64,000 nucleotides of DNA from Sphingomonas melonis (GTDB taxonomy: Bacteria > Pseudomonadota > Alphaproteobacteria > Sphingomonadales > Sphingomonadaceae). Both the position numbers and the translations under genes were made by a program. The stretch lies in assembly GCF_013409985.1 (NCBI RefSeq), contig NZ_JACCBY010000004.1, forward strand, positions 310,001 through 374,000, written 5' to 3'. Below, piece by piece: positions 33,674 through 42,133 of this stretch. Position 1 is the stretch's first letter. Each line of letters starts with the position of its first letter. The notes below the pieces were generated by a model that did not search any database, was not told the DNA's origin, and saw nothing but the letters and a program-made list of their open reading frames with translations.

Positions 33674-36600
33674 TTAGAAGTTGAACCGCACGCCGCCGGA
33701 GTAGCGCGCATCCTGCTTCACCACGAACGTCACATTGCGGTCAGAGCGGCGATGGCCGCGCCGATCCGCGCCGGTCAGGTTGATCGCTTCGGCGAAGACG
33801 GTGACGCCCGGGACGAATTCCCAACTGATCGTACCGTCGAGCTGGCCATATCCTTCGGTATAATTCGGATTGGTCCCGCCACCCGACAGGAACTCCGCGC
33901 GCCAATTGTACGATGCGCGCGCCTGGAACCCGTTCTTGTCGTAATAGAGCGTGGCATTGGCGCTGTCAGACAGGCCGTTGATCGCGAACTGCGACGTGCT
34001 GGCAGGCAGCAGGTTGTTGTAATCGCGATTGCCGTTCACGATCGTATAGTTGAGCTGCGTACCGAAACCGGTGCTCCAGAAGCTGTGCTGGATCGCGAAT
34101 TCGAAGCCGTTGATCGTTGCCGACTCGTCGCTGTTGAACGGCGTCGAGATGACGAAGTTGACCGGAGCGTCGCTTGGATCGCCCAAAATCGTGCCGTTCA
34201 CCACGCTGCCAGGGTAATTGGCGCCGATATAGTTGCGGATGTCGCTGAACGTCGCATTGGCACCGAGCGCGGCGATGGCAGCACGATAGCGTGGGCCATT
34301 GGCCGGGTTGGTCAGGTTGAACGCCGGCGCGTTGCGTTGGGTCGTGCCGATATAGTTCGACACCTGCTTACGGAAATAGCCGACCGACATGTAGCTTTCG
34401 GGCGTATAATACCATTCCGCCGACAGATCGATGTTCTTCGACTTGTAGGGGACCAGGTTCGGGTTGCCCTGTGCGCCGAAGCCGCCGCCGACGCGGAACA
34501 GCTGGTCGAGCGTCAGGCCGCCTTGGAGCGAACCATAATCGGCGCGGGTGATGGTGTGGCTGTACGACGCCCGCAGCTTGACGTTGCGGATCGGCTGGAC
34601 ATCGAAGTCGACCGAGGGCAGCCATTCGTCATAGCCGCCGGAGAAGGTCGTAAAGGCGCTGTTCCCCGAATAGACGATGTTGAACTCGTTCTGCGAATTC
34701 TGCCGCGTACCGGTCGGAACGGGCACCAATGCGGACGATTTCACCGTCGTGTTCTCATAGCGCAGACCGGCAATCAGGTGTGCGGGGTTCGAGAACAGAT
34801 CGAACTTGTTGTTGATCTGCAGATAGGGCGCGACGGTCTTCTCACGGATGCGCCGATCGGTCGTGTACGGCGTCAGGCAATTGCCGTCGCCGCCGCAGAT
34901 CCCATAGGTCGCGTCGAGCAGGCCAACGACCTGTTCAAAGTTATAGCCATAGAATTGCTTCGCGATGTCCGAGCTGCCGACACCGCCGATGCCGCTGAAT
35001 TTGCTCGGAATGTCGATCGTCTTGAAGATGTCGTCGGGCAGGAGCGCGGCCGCCGCTGCACGCTGTGCCGCGCTGTCGCCACCGGTGCCGCCCCAAGTGT
35101 CGTTCTGGAGCACGCCATAGGCGCTGCGCACCTTGTTATCGGTGAAGGTGAAGCCGAAGTCGATCGAATCGAGGAAGCTGCCGCTGTGGTCGTAATGGCC
35201 CTTCAGCTGAACCTGGTTGATCCGGTCGCGGAAATAGGAGTTGCGGAACGCATTGCCGGTCGGCGTGATCAACGCCGCATTCAGCGGGTCGATGCCGGGC
35301 TGCATCGCATAGGAGATGACCGGCAGGTCGTTGTCGAAATTGATCGTCTGGTTGGCGACGCCGAAGACAGCGGTGCCGAGCGAGTTGCTGTTGCCGTATT
35401 TGTTCGTCGGCTTCGATTCGGCGGTCGAATGATGCGCGTCGAGGGCCACGGTGACGCCGCCGGGCGCCTCCCAGGCGAGGTTCGCGCCGAGGGACTTGTT
35501 CTCGGTCCGGTACGCCGTGAGGGCGCTCGAATACGACAGGTCCTTTGCCTCGGCTGCGGCGAAGCGTTCGGTGTAGAAGCGCGGGCCGGCGATCGGGCCA
35601 TCGGTCCATGCGGACGACGTGTCGTTGTGGTTGAACCAGATGCCGACGTTCGCGTTGCGCGTCTTCACCTCGTTGCGGGAATAGGTGTAGTCGACGGTGG
35701 CGGTCAGGCTATCGGTCGGCTTCGCCTGTAGTACCAGCTGGCCGTTGATGCGCTCGCGGCTGATGTCGTTGACGTCATAGGACGCATTCTGCGGCACTTC
35801 GTAGACGCTGGTGGCGCTGGGGCGATTGGTGATGTTCGCGGCGCGGGGATCGCCGGGCTGGGCAAGCGAACCCCAGTTGTTTTCCGAACCCAGGTATCCG
35901 TCGCGCCAGCCGACATTGGCCTGGTTCACCGAAGCGCGCCGCTTCTGGTAGATACCGTTGACCAGGATGCCGATCCGGTCGTCGGCAAAGGTCGTCGAGA
36001 AGATGCCCGACACTTCGGGCGTAATGTCGTTCTTGCCGTTCTGCGAGGTATCGATGACGCCGCGTGCGGCAACCGAACCGCGCGTCCCCATCTTGTCGAA
36101 CGGGCGCGGCGTACGGATGTTGATCGTCGCACCGATGCCACCCGAGGGGACACTGGCGCGTCCCGACTTGTAGACCTCGAGCGCGGCGATGCCCTCGGAC
36201 GCGAGGTTCGCGAAGTCGAAGGCGCGCGAGCCGGACGCGCCGTTCCCGTCGCCGATCACGGAGGTCGGCAGCTGGCGGCCATTGAGTACGACCAGATTGT
36301 ATTCGGGGCCGAGACCACGGACGGTCACGAACGACCCTTCGCCATTCGAACGGTCGATCGACACGCCGGTGATGCGCTGAAGCGATTCGGCCAGGTTGGT
36401 ATCGGGGAACTTGCCCATGTCTTCCGCCGAGATCGCGTCGACGATGCCCTGCGCGTCGCGCTTGATGTCGGCCGACGCGCGCAGCGAGGCGCGGATGCCG
36501 GTAACGACGATGTCGTCGGTCGCGGTGTCCGGCGTGTCCGTTGGCGCAGCCGCCTGCGGCTCGATCTGCGAGGGGCCGGTATTCCCCAGCGTGGCGGCGG

Positions 36601-36697
36601 CATCCTGGGCCGCAGCGATGCCGGGCAGGGCGACGAGAGCGGCGGTCGAAACCCCGATGGCAAAGTGCGAAAGCAGGCGAGCCCTGACGCGGCGCAT
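33674..36697 (-). CDS. TonB-dependent receptor (Xanthomonas/Caulobacter type)
   Basis: A 1007-residue TIGR01782-class outer-membrane receptor. ATG 36697 follows GGAGGATTACC and starts a signal peptide ending GIAAAQ. The TonB-box/plug region has DIVVTGIRASLRASADIKRD (shown to 20) and AISAEDMGKFPDTNLAESLQ; the protein ends in GGVRFNF with the terminal Phe. It is a paralogue of the receptor at 2414-5629. Divergent to a GH3 beta-glucosidase, with two candidate LacI operators in between, so it probably imports a beta-linked gluco-oligosaccharide or glycoside. Confidence 0.95.
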   Translation of the reverse strand: MRRVRARLLSHFAIGVSTAALVALPGIAAAQDAAATLGNTGPSQIEPQAAAPTDTPDTATDDIVVTGIRASLRASADIKRDAQGIVDAISAEDMGKFPDTNLAESLQRITGVSIDRSNGEGSFVTVRGLGPEYNLVVLNGRQLPTSVIGDGNGASGSRAFDFANLASEGIAALEVYKSGRASVPSGGIGATINIRTPRPFDKMGTRGSVAARGVIDTSQNGKNDITPEVSGIFSTTFADDRIGILVNGIYQKRRASVNQANVGWRDGYLGSENNWGSLAQPGDPRAANITNRPSATSVYEVPQNASYDVNDISRERINGQLVLQAKPTDSLTATVDYTYSRNEVKTRNANVGIWFNHNDTSSAWTDGPIAGPRFYTERFAAAEAKDLSYSSALTAYRTENKSLGANLAWEAPGGVTVALDAHHSTAESKPTNKYGNSNSLGTAVFGVANQTINFDNDLPVISYAMQPGIDPLNAALITPTGNAFRNSYFRDRINQVQLKGHYDHSGSFLDSIDFGFTFTDNKVRSAYGVLQNDTWGGTGGDSAAQRAAAAALLPDDIFKTIDIPSKFSGIGGVGSSDIAKQFYGYNFEQVVGLLDATYGICGGDGNCLTPYTTDRRIREKTVAPYLQINNKFDLFSNPAHLIAGLRYENTTVKSSALVPVPTGTRQNSQNEFNIVYSGNSAFTTFSGGYDEWLPSVDFDVQPIRNVKLRASYSHTITRADYGSLQGGLTLDQLFRVGGGFGAQGNPNLVPYKSKNIDLSAEWYYTPESYMSVGYFRKQVSNYIGTTQRNAPAFNLTNPANGPRYRAAIAALGANATFSDIRNYIGANYPGSVVNGTILGDPSDAPVNFVISTPFNSDESATINGFEFAIQHSFWSTGFGTQLNYTIVNGNRDYNNLLPASTSQFAINGLSDSANATLYYDKNGFQARASYNWRAEFLSGGGTNPNYTEGYGQLDGTISWEFVPGVTVFAEAINLTGADRRGHRRSDRNVTFVVKQDARYSGGVRFNF

Positions 36698-36736
36698 GGT
36701 AATCCTCCCCGATAGGCGCGGCGAACCCGCGCTCTT

Positions 36737-36748
36737 GAGAACGTTCAC
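36737..36748. promoter_or_regulatory. Candidate LacI operator O1 (TonB receptor side)
   Basis: GAGAACGTTCAC contains the perfect palindrome GAACGTTC (36739-36746). It lies 40-51 bases upstream of the TonB receptor start and about 20 bases after a TTGACA box on the minus strand (36774-36769), which is where the -10 region should be, so binding would block the promoter. It is an inverted copy of the site at 36804-36815. Confidence 0.65.
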
Positions 36749-36803
36749 TTCGAGGATAAGTGTTTGGCTGTCAAGCGGATCGTGAGCGGCCACAGGCGCC
36801 GTT

Positions 36804-36815
36804 GTGAACGTTCTC
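36804..36815. promoter_or_regulatory. Candidate LacI operator O2 (GH3 side)
   Basis: GTGAACGTTCTC, the exact reverse complement of the 12-base site at 36737-36748, again centred on GAACGTTC (36806-36813). The two centres are 67 bases apart between divergent TonB receptor and GH3 genes. This fits the CG-centred palindromes bound by LacI-family proteins, and the spacing would allow a DNA loop. Confidence 0.65.
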
Positions 36816-36894
36816 CGATTATGCTTTGAGGGGGGCTATGCCCTCAACGGGCGACAGGCCGGGGCGGTGCATGCGTCGGTGACGGGAGGATTGC

Positions 36895-39156
36895 ATGAAG
36901 CGGTTTTGGAAGACGTGCGCATCGGCAACGATTTTGGCGACTGCCGGGCTGGCGACCGGCGGCGTCGCTGCCGGCGGCGCCGCGGAGACGCCCACCATGC
37001 AGGGCGCGGCGGCGCGGGCGCGGGCGGATGCGATCGTCGCGCGGATGACGATCGACGAGAAGATCGCGCTGCTCCACGGCCTGTTCCCACCGATGGCGGC
37101 AGGCAAGTCGGCCAGCGAGCTGATCCCGTCGGCCGGCCATATCGACGGCATCCCGCGGCTGGGCGTGCCGCTGGTGCGCGAGAGCGATGCCTCGCTGGGG
37201 GTCGCCAATCAGGTCGAGCAGCGCAAGGGCGACGTCGCCACCGCGCTGCCGTCCGGGCTCGCCACGGCGGCGAGCTTCGATCCGGCGATCGCCCGGGCGG
37301 GCGGCGCGATGATCGGTGCCGAGGCACGCGCCAAGCGGTTCAACGTGCTGCTCGCCGGCGGCGTCAACCTGACCCGCGATCCGTGGAACGGGCGCAATTT
37401 CGAATATCTCGGCGAAGACCCGCTGCTCGCCGGGACGCTCGCCGGCGAGCATATCGCCGGCGTCCAGAGCAACCGCATCGTCTCGACCGTCAAGCATTTT
37501 GCGCTCAACGCGCAGGAGACCGGCCGCACCGTCGTCGACGCGAGGATCGGGGAGGCGGCCTTGCGGATGAGTGACCTGCTCGCCTTCCAGATCGCGATCG
37601 AGAAGGGGCAGCCCGGATCGGTGATGTGCGCCTACAACAAGGTCAACGGCGACTGGAGCTGCGAGAACGGCCACCTGCTCAACGACGTGCTGAAGCGCGA
37701 CTGGGGCTATCGCGGCTGGGTGATGAGCGATTGGGGCGCGGTCCATTCGACGGTGAAGGCGGCCAACGGCGGCCTCGACCAGCAGTCCGGCCAGGAACTC
37801 GACAAGGCGATATATTTCGGGGCACCGCTGAAGGCGGCGGTCGAGGCCGGCCAGGTCTCGCGCCAGCGGCTTGACGACATGGTCGCGCGCTACCTCACCG
37901 GGCTGATCGCGACCGGCGCCTATGACAGCCCGGTCCCCGCCACGGCCCAGACGCCCCCGTATGCCGCGCATGCCGACGTCGCGCAGCGCGCCGCCGAGGC
38001 GGGAATCGTGCTGCTCAAGAACGAGGGCGCGGTGCTGCCGATCGCGCGCAGCGCGAAGCGGATCGTGGTGATCGGCGGCAACGCCGATGTCGGCGTGCTG
38101 TCGGGCGGCGGATCGTCGCAGGTGCGCTCGGTCGGCGGCGCGCCGGTGGAGATCCCGCTGGCCTATGGCGGTTCGGCGTCGTTCGCGCGGATCACCTATC
38201 ACGCCTCCTCGCCGCTCGCTGCGCTGCGCAAGGCGCTGCCGGGCGCGCAGGTGACGTGGATGGACGGCCGCAACTTCAACGCGACGATCGAAGCGGCCAA
38301 GGGGGCCGACCTCGCCATCGTCTTCGCGACGCAATGGACGACCGAGGCGGAGGACGTGCCCAATCTGCGCCTGCCCGATCAGCAGGACGCGCTGATCGCC
38401 GCGGTCGCCGCCGCGCAGCCGCATACGGTCGCGGTGATGGAGACGGGCGGCCCCGTCCTGATGCCATGGATCAAGACGGTGCCCGCCGTGGTGCAGGCCT
38501 GGTATCCGGGCCAGCGCGGCGGCGAGGCGCTGGCGGCGATCCTGACCGGCGCGGTCAACCCGTCCGGTCGCCTGCCGATCACCTTCCCGGCCGATGCGTC
38601 GCAGCCGCCGCGGTCCCGCCCCGTCGGGCTCGACCGTCTGAGCGGACTGGAGGCAGAGGCGGCGGCGAATCCGGCGGTGGCGTCGCAGAAGGGGCTCGAG
38701 AGCTTCCCGGCGGACTATGCCGAGGGCGCCGACGTCGGCTATCGCTGGTATGATAAGAAGGGCCTGACGCCCCTGTTCCGCTTCGGCCACGGGCTGAGCT
38801 ACACGTCCTTCGCCTATCGCAACCCGGTGGTCTCCGGCGGCACCCGGCTCAGCGTGACGTTCGACGTGGTCAACACCGGCCGGCGCGCCGGCGCCGACGT
38901 GCCGCAGATGTATGTCGCGCGCGAGGAGGGCGGGGCGCCGATGCGGCTCGCCGCCTTCACCCGCGTGACGCTGAAGCCGGGCGAGACGCGTCGCGTGACG
39001 CTGACCGCCGAACCGCGCGTCGTCGCCGATTATGATACGAAGCTGCCCGGCTGGCGTATCGCCGCGGGGCGCTATCGCGTCGCGCTGGCGCGCGATGCCG
39101 GCGACCGGACGATGGTATCGGGCGCGACCCTGCAAGCGACGACCATGAAACCATAA
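36895..39156 (+). CDS. GH3 family beta-glucosidase, exported
   Basis: A 753-residue glycoside hydrolase family 3 enzyme. The nucleophile is D279 in VMSDWGAVHS; KHFALNAQE and RDPWNGRNFEYLGEDP are family signatures of domain 1, followed by the alpha/beta sandwich (AAEAGIVLLKNEGAVLPI; core GIVLLKNEGAVLPI) and a C-terminal fibronectin-III-like domain (FGHGLSYTSFAY onward). A signal peptide is present (about 1-30), so it acts in the periplasm. Likely to hydrolyse terminal beta-glucose from oligosaccharides taken up by the divergent TonB receptor. Followed after 43 bases by an MFS transporter. Confidence 0.94.
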   Translation: MKRFWKTCASATILATAGLATGGVAAGGAAETPTMQGAAARARADAIVARMTIDEKIALLHGLFPPMAAGKSASELIPSAGHIDGIPRLGVPLVRESDASLGVANQVEQRKGDVATALPSGLATAASFDPAIARAGGAMIGAEARAKRFNVLLAGGVNLTRDPWNGRNFEYLGEDPLLAGTLAGEHIAGVQSNRIVSTVKHFALNAQETGRTVVDARIGEAALRMSDLLAFQIAIEKGQPGSVMCAYNKVNGDWSCENGHLLNDVLKRDWGYRGWVMSDWGAVHSTVKAANGGLDQQSGQELDKAIYFGAPLKAAVEAGQVSRQRLDDMVARYLTGLIATGAYDSPVPATAQTPPYAAHADVAQRAAEAGIVLLKNEGAVLPIARSAKRIVVIGGNADVGVLSGGGSSQVRSVGGAPVEIPLAYGGSASFARITYHASSPLAALRKALPGAQVTWMDGRNFNATIEAAKGADLAIVFATQWTTEAEDVPNLRLPDQQDALIAAVAAAQPHTVAVMETGGPVLMPWIKTVPAVVQAWYPGQRGGEALAAILTGAVNPSGRLPITFPADASQPPRSRPVGLDRLSGLEAEAAANPAVASQKGLESFPADYAEGADVGYRWYDKKGLTPLFRFGHGLSYTSFAYRNPVVSGGTRLSVTFDVVNTGRRAGADVPQMYVAREEGGAPMRLAAFTRVTLKPGETRRVTLTAEPRVVADYDTKLPGWRIAAGRYRVALARDAGDRTMVSGATLQATTMKP

Positions 39157-39199
39157 GGTTGTCGCGGGCGCGCATCGCGGGCAGGGTCGGCGTCCTACG

Positions 39200-40390
39200 A
39201 TGCCGACCCTTACCCTCCATTCGCGCCGACGGCTGTTCCTCATCGTCTTTGCGCTGGCCAATGTCGGCGGCGTCATCGCCTATCTGCCGCTGCTGACGCT
39301 GTTGCTGCCGCTCAAGGTCGAGGCGCTGAGCGGGGCGGCCCGGATCGGGGTCTATACCGCCTGCATCACCGCGGGCTCGCTGTCGGCGAGCGGCTCCAAC
39401 GTGCTGTTCGGCTGGCTCAGCGACCGGTCGGTGCGGCGCGGCGGCGGGCGGCGGCGGTGGATGGTGGGTGGGATCGTCGCGACTGCGGCGAGCTATGCGG
39501 CGGTGGCGCTGGCCGCGACGCCGGCGGCGCTGATCGCGGCGATCGTCGCCTTCCAGTTCGCCGTCAACGCGCTGCTCGCGCCGATGATGGCGATCATGGC
39601 GGAGGAGATACCCGATTCCGAAAAGGGGATCGCGGGCGGGTTGTTGTCGCTCGGCAGCCCGGTGGCGTCCGCCTTTTCCGCGATGCTGGTCGGCGAGGCG
39701 ATGCTGCCGGAGGCGGCGCGGCTGGCGCTGGTCCCCGCCACGGTGGCGGCGTGCGTCCTGCCGCTGCTGCTGATGCGCGGCGGCGCGGGCGCAGCGCGGG
39801 TTGCGCCAGCATCGGCGCCATCGCGGCGCGATCTGGTGATCGCCGGCGTGTCGCGCCTGCTGGTCCAGGTCGCCGCCGCGGTGACGCAGGCCTATCTGCT
39901 CTATTATTTCGAGAGCATCGTCGCCGTCGACGGGCGCGGCAACCTGCCGGCGCGGATCGGCAGCCTGCTGGCCCTCGCCTTCGTCATACCGCTGCCGATC
40001 GCCCTGCTGCTCGGGCGGCTGTCGGACATCGCCGGGCGGCGCCGGCCGTTTCTGCTGGGCGCGGCGGGGGTGGCGGTGGCGGGGCTGCTCGGCATGGCGG
40101 GCGCACGGGACTGGGCCGGCGGCGCGACCGCCTTCGGCGTCTATGTGGCGGGATCGTCCGTCTTCGTGGCCCTGCACGCCGCCTTCGCGATGCAGCTGCT
40201 GCCGAACCCCGCGCACCGCGGGCGGGACCTGGGGCTGTTCAACCTCACCAACACCTTGCCGTCGCTGCTGGGACCGCCGCTGACCTGGATGCTCGCGGCG
40301 CCGCACGATTTCGCCGCCATCCTGCTGCTGTTGGCCGGGCTGACCGGGTGCGGCGGACTCGGGATGCTGGGGGTGCGCGCCTGGCGGTAG
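39200..40390 (+). CDS. MFS transporter
   Basis: A 396-residue membrane protein with about twelve hydrophobic segments. The loop 2-3 motif is GWLSDRSVRRGGGRRRW and the second half has LGRLSDIAGRRRPFLLG, both typical of the major facilitator superfamily and close to the sugar-transporting SLC45/GPH-like types. It lies 43 bases after the GH3 gene on the same strand and probably carries the released sugar across the inner membrane; this is inferred from position. Confidence 0.88.
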   Translation: MPTLTLHSRRRLFLIVFALANVGGVIAYLPLLTLLLPLKVEALSGAARIGVYTACITAGSLSASGSNVLFGWLSDRSVRRGGGRRRWMVGGIVATAASYAAVALAATPAALIAAIVAFQFAVNALLAPMMAIMAEEIPDSEKGIAGGLLSLGSPVASAFSAMLVGEAMLPEAARLALVPATVAACVLPLLLMRGGAGAARVAPASAPSRRDLVIAGVSRLLVQVAAAVTQAYLLYYFESIVAVDGRGNLPARIGSLLALAFVIPLPIALLLGRLSDIAGRRRPFLLGAAGVAVAGLLGMAGARDWAGGATAFGVYVAGSSVFVALHAAFAMQLLPNPAHRGRDLGLFNLTNTLPSLLGPPLTWMLAAPHDFAAILLLLAGLTGCGGLGMLGVRAWR

Positions 40391-40462
40391 CGATCGCGAT
40401 CTCGCATCGATCGCGCCTGCCGATCGCAGTTGCGTCGAGGCGCCGGAAGGCCGGCGCGTCCG

Positions 40463-41134
40463 TCACGGCCAGTCCGACAGCCACCCCGCACCGGCGAGCA
40501 TCGTGATCGCGTCGTCCACACGGCGTGGCGCCCGCGCGTCGAGCTCGACCGGATCGTCGCCCAGCAATGCGCGCATCTGCTGCGGCACGAACACCAGATC
40601 GACGAACCGACGGGCCACCTCGCTGGCCCGCTCGATCGCCTCCGGGGCAGCATCCTTGCCGGCGATCGCCGCAGCGACGCAGCGCACGCCCTCATCGCCG
40701 CCGATCCGGTCGGCGAGCCGGGCCAGCTCGGGCATCCGGTGTGCCGTCGCCATCACGACGCGCATCAACGCCACCGCGTCCGGCGTCAGCGTGGCGGCGA
40801 GCAGCGCGTGCCCGACCGCGCGCAGCCGCACGTCGAGCGGCTGATCCCACGGTATGGCGATCGCCGGTGCGAGCGTGCGATCGACCATCCGTCGCACCAC
40901 GGCGGCAAACAGCTCCTCCTTATTGGCGTAGCGCGCATACAGGCTCGCCTTGCCGGCACCCGCGCGCACCACGACCTGATCGCAGCTCGTGGCATCGAAG
41001 CCCAGCTGCACGAACAGGTCGGTCGCGGCATCCAGAATGCGTCGATCGACATCCCCCGCCTGCCCCGCAGGGGGCCGGCCACCGCGCCCGCGGCGCCTGG
41101 GCGCGTCGTGGCTGGGATCGAAGGGCGCTTGCAT
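40463..41134 (-). CDS. TetR family transcriptional regulator
   Basis: A 223-residue TetR-type repressor. The helix-turn-helix is at about residues 30-75: RRILDAATDLFVQLGFDATS, then GAGKASLYARYANKEELF. The C-terminal ligand domain resembles TetR_C_7/AefR-like domains. An N-terminal basic extension (PRRRGRGGRPP) is present. It is divergent to the NmrA-like gene at 41206, with a perfect inverted repeat in the 71-base gap that is probably its operator. Confidence 0.92.
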   Translation of the reverse strand: MQAPFDPSHDAPRRRGRGGRPPAGQAGDVDRRILDAATDLFVQLGFDATSCDQVVVRAGAGKASLYARYANKEELFAAVVRRMVDRTLAPAIAIPWDQPLDVRLRAVGHALLAATLTPDAVALMRVVMATAHRMPELARLADRIGGDEGVRCVAAAIAGKDAAPEAIERASEVARRFVDLVFVPQQMRALLGDDPVELDARAPRRVDDAITMLAGAGWLSDWP

Positions 41135-41169
41135 GGTCCGCGCATATAGGTCAAAGCGCCGCGGAAGAG

Positions 41170-41191
41170 AACTGAACGGTGTAGTTCAGTT
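41170..41191. promoter_or_regulatory. Likely TetR operator
   Basis: AACTGAAC (41170-41177) and GTTCAGTT (41184-41191) are perfect eight-base arms with a six-base spacer, centred between the divergent TetR and NmrA-like genes. The size and position are as expected for a TetR-family repressor controlling itself and its neighbour. Confidence 0.7.
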
Positions 41192-41205
41192 ATCGGAGAT
41201 AGGCT

Positions 41206-42111
41206 ATGACGGACGCGGCAGACCGTACGATCGTACTGGCAGGCGCAACCGGCGATCTGGGTCATCGCATCCTCTCCGCCCTGGTGCGGCGGCGGGTGAC
41301 GGTGAGGGCGCTCGTGCGCGTCGGTACCAGCCCGGCGAAGCTGGAGGCGGTGCGCGCTGCCGGCGGCACGCCGGTGATCGTCGATTTCGATGACGGTGAC
41401 GCCCTTACTCGGGCGTTGGCGGGAACCGAGTGCGTCGTGTCGGCGGTGAACGGGCTGGCGCCGATCATGCTTGGCCTGCAGGGGCGGCTGCTCGACGCCA
41501 GCGTTGCGGCGGGCGTGGCGCGGTTCATCCCGTCGGACTTTTCGCTGGACTTCACGCAGACCCGCCCCGGCGACAATCGCAACATGGACCTGCGCCGCGC
41601 CTTCCTGGCGCGCGCCGATGCCGCCCCGATCCGCGTCACCTCGATCCTCAACGGCGCGTTCGCCGATCTGCTGACCGGGCAGGCGCCGATCGTCCTGCAC
41701 GCACTGCACCGCGTGCTCTATTGGGGCAGCGCGGACCAGCCGTTCGACTTCACCACCAAGGACGATGTCGCCGACTATACCGCTGACGCCGCCCTGGACC
41801 GCGAGGCGCCGCGGTTCCTGCGCATCGCCGGCGACGAGATCAGCCCGCGCGATCTGGCGATGCTGATGACGCGTCTTGAGGGCCGGCGGTGGGCGCTGCT
41901 GCGGGCAGGGGGGATCGGGCGGCTGAGCGCGCTGATCCGCCTCGTGCGCGCGCTGACGCCGCGCAGCGATGCGCCGTTCCCGCCGTGGCAGGGCATGCAA
42001 TATCTCCGCGACATGGCGAGCGGCCGCGGCAAGCTGCAGACGCTCGACAACGCGCGCTACGGCAAGACAGAGTGGACGCGCGCCGAAGCCGTTCTCGCCG
42101 CGACCGTTTAG
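41206..42111 (+). CDS. NmrA-like/aromatic alcohol reductase-type NAD(P)-binding protein
   Basis: A 301-residue atypical SDR of the NmrA/isoflavone-reductase type. It has the N-terminal IVLAGATGDLGHRIL nucleotide motif, VSAVNGL, and RFIPSDFSLDF, which matches the FxPSEF segment of isoflavone reductases. No YxxxK catalytic pair is obvious, as in NmrA-like sensors, so it may reduce an aromatic compound or act as a redox sensor. Starts 71 bases from the TetR gene and is followed by an epoxide hydrolase 22 bases downstream, likely one operon. Confidence 0.85.
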   Translation: MTDAADRTIVLAGATGDLGHRILSALVRRRVTVRALVRVGTSPAKLEAVRAAGGTPVIVDFDDGDALTRALAGTECVVSAVNGLAPIMLGLQGRLLDASVAAGVARFIPSDFSLDFTQTRPGDNRNMDLRRAFLARADAAPIRVTSILNGAFADLLTGQAPIVLHALHRVLYWGSADQPFDFTTKDDVADYTADAALDREAPRFLRIAGDEISPRDLAMLMTRLEGRRWALLRAGGIGRLSALIRLVRALTPRSDAPFPPWQGMQYLRDMASGRGKLQTLDNARYGKTEWTRAEAVLAATV

Positions 42112-42133
42112 ACCGCGATCAATTGGAGCGACC

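Noticed and set aside
36844..39276. 810-codon open frame on the minus strand
   Set aside because: Antisense to the GH3 gene and crossing the start of the MFS gene; no recognisable domain.
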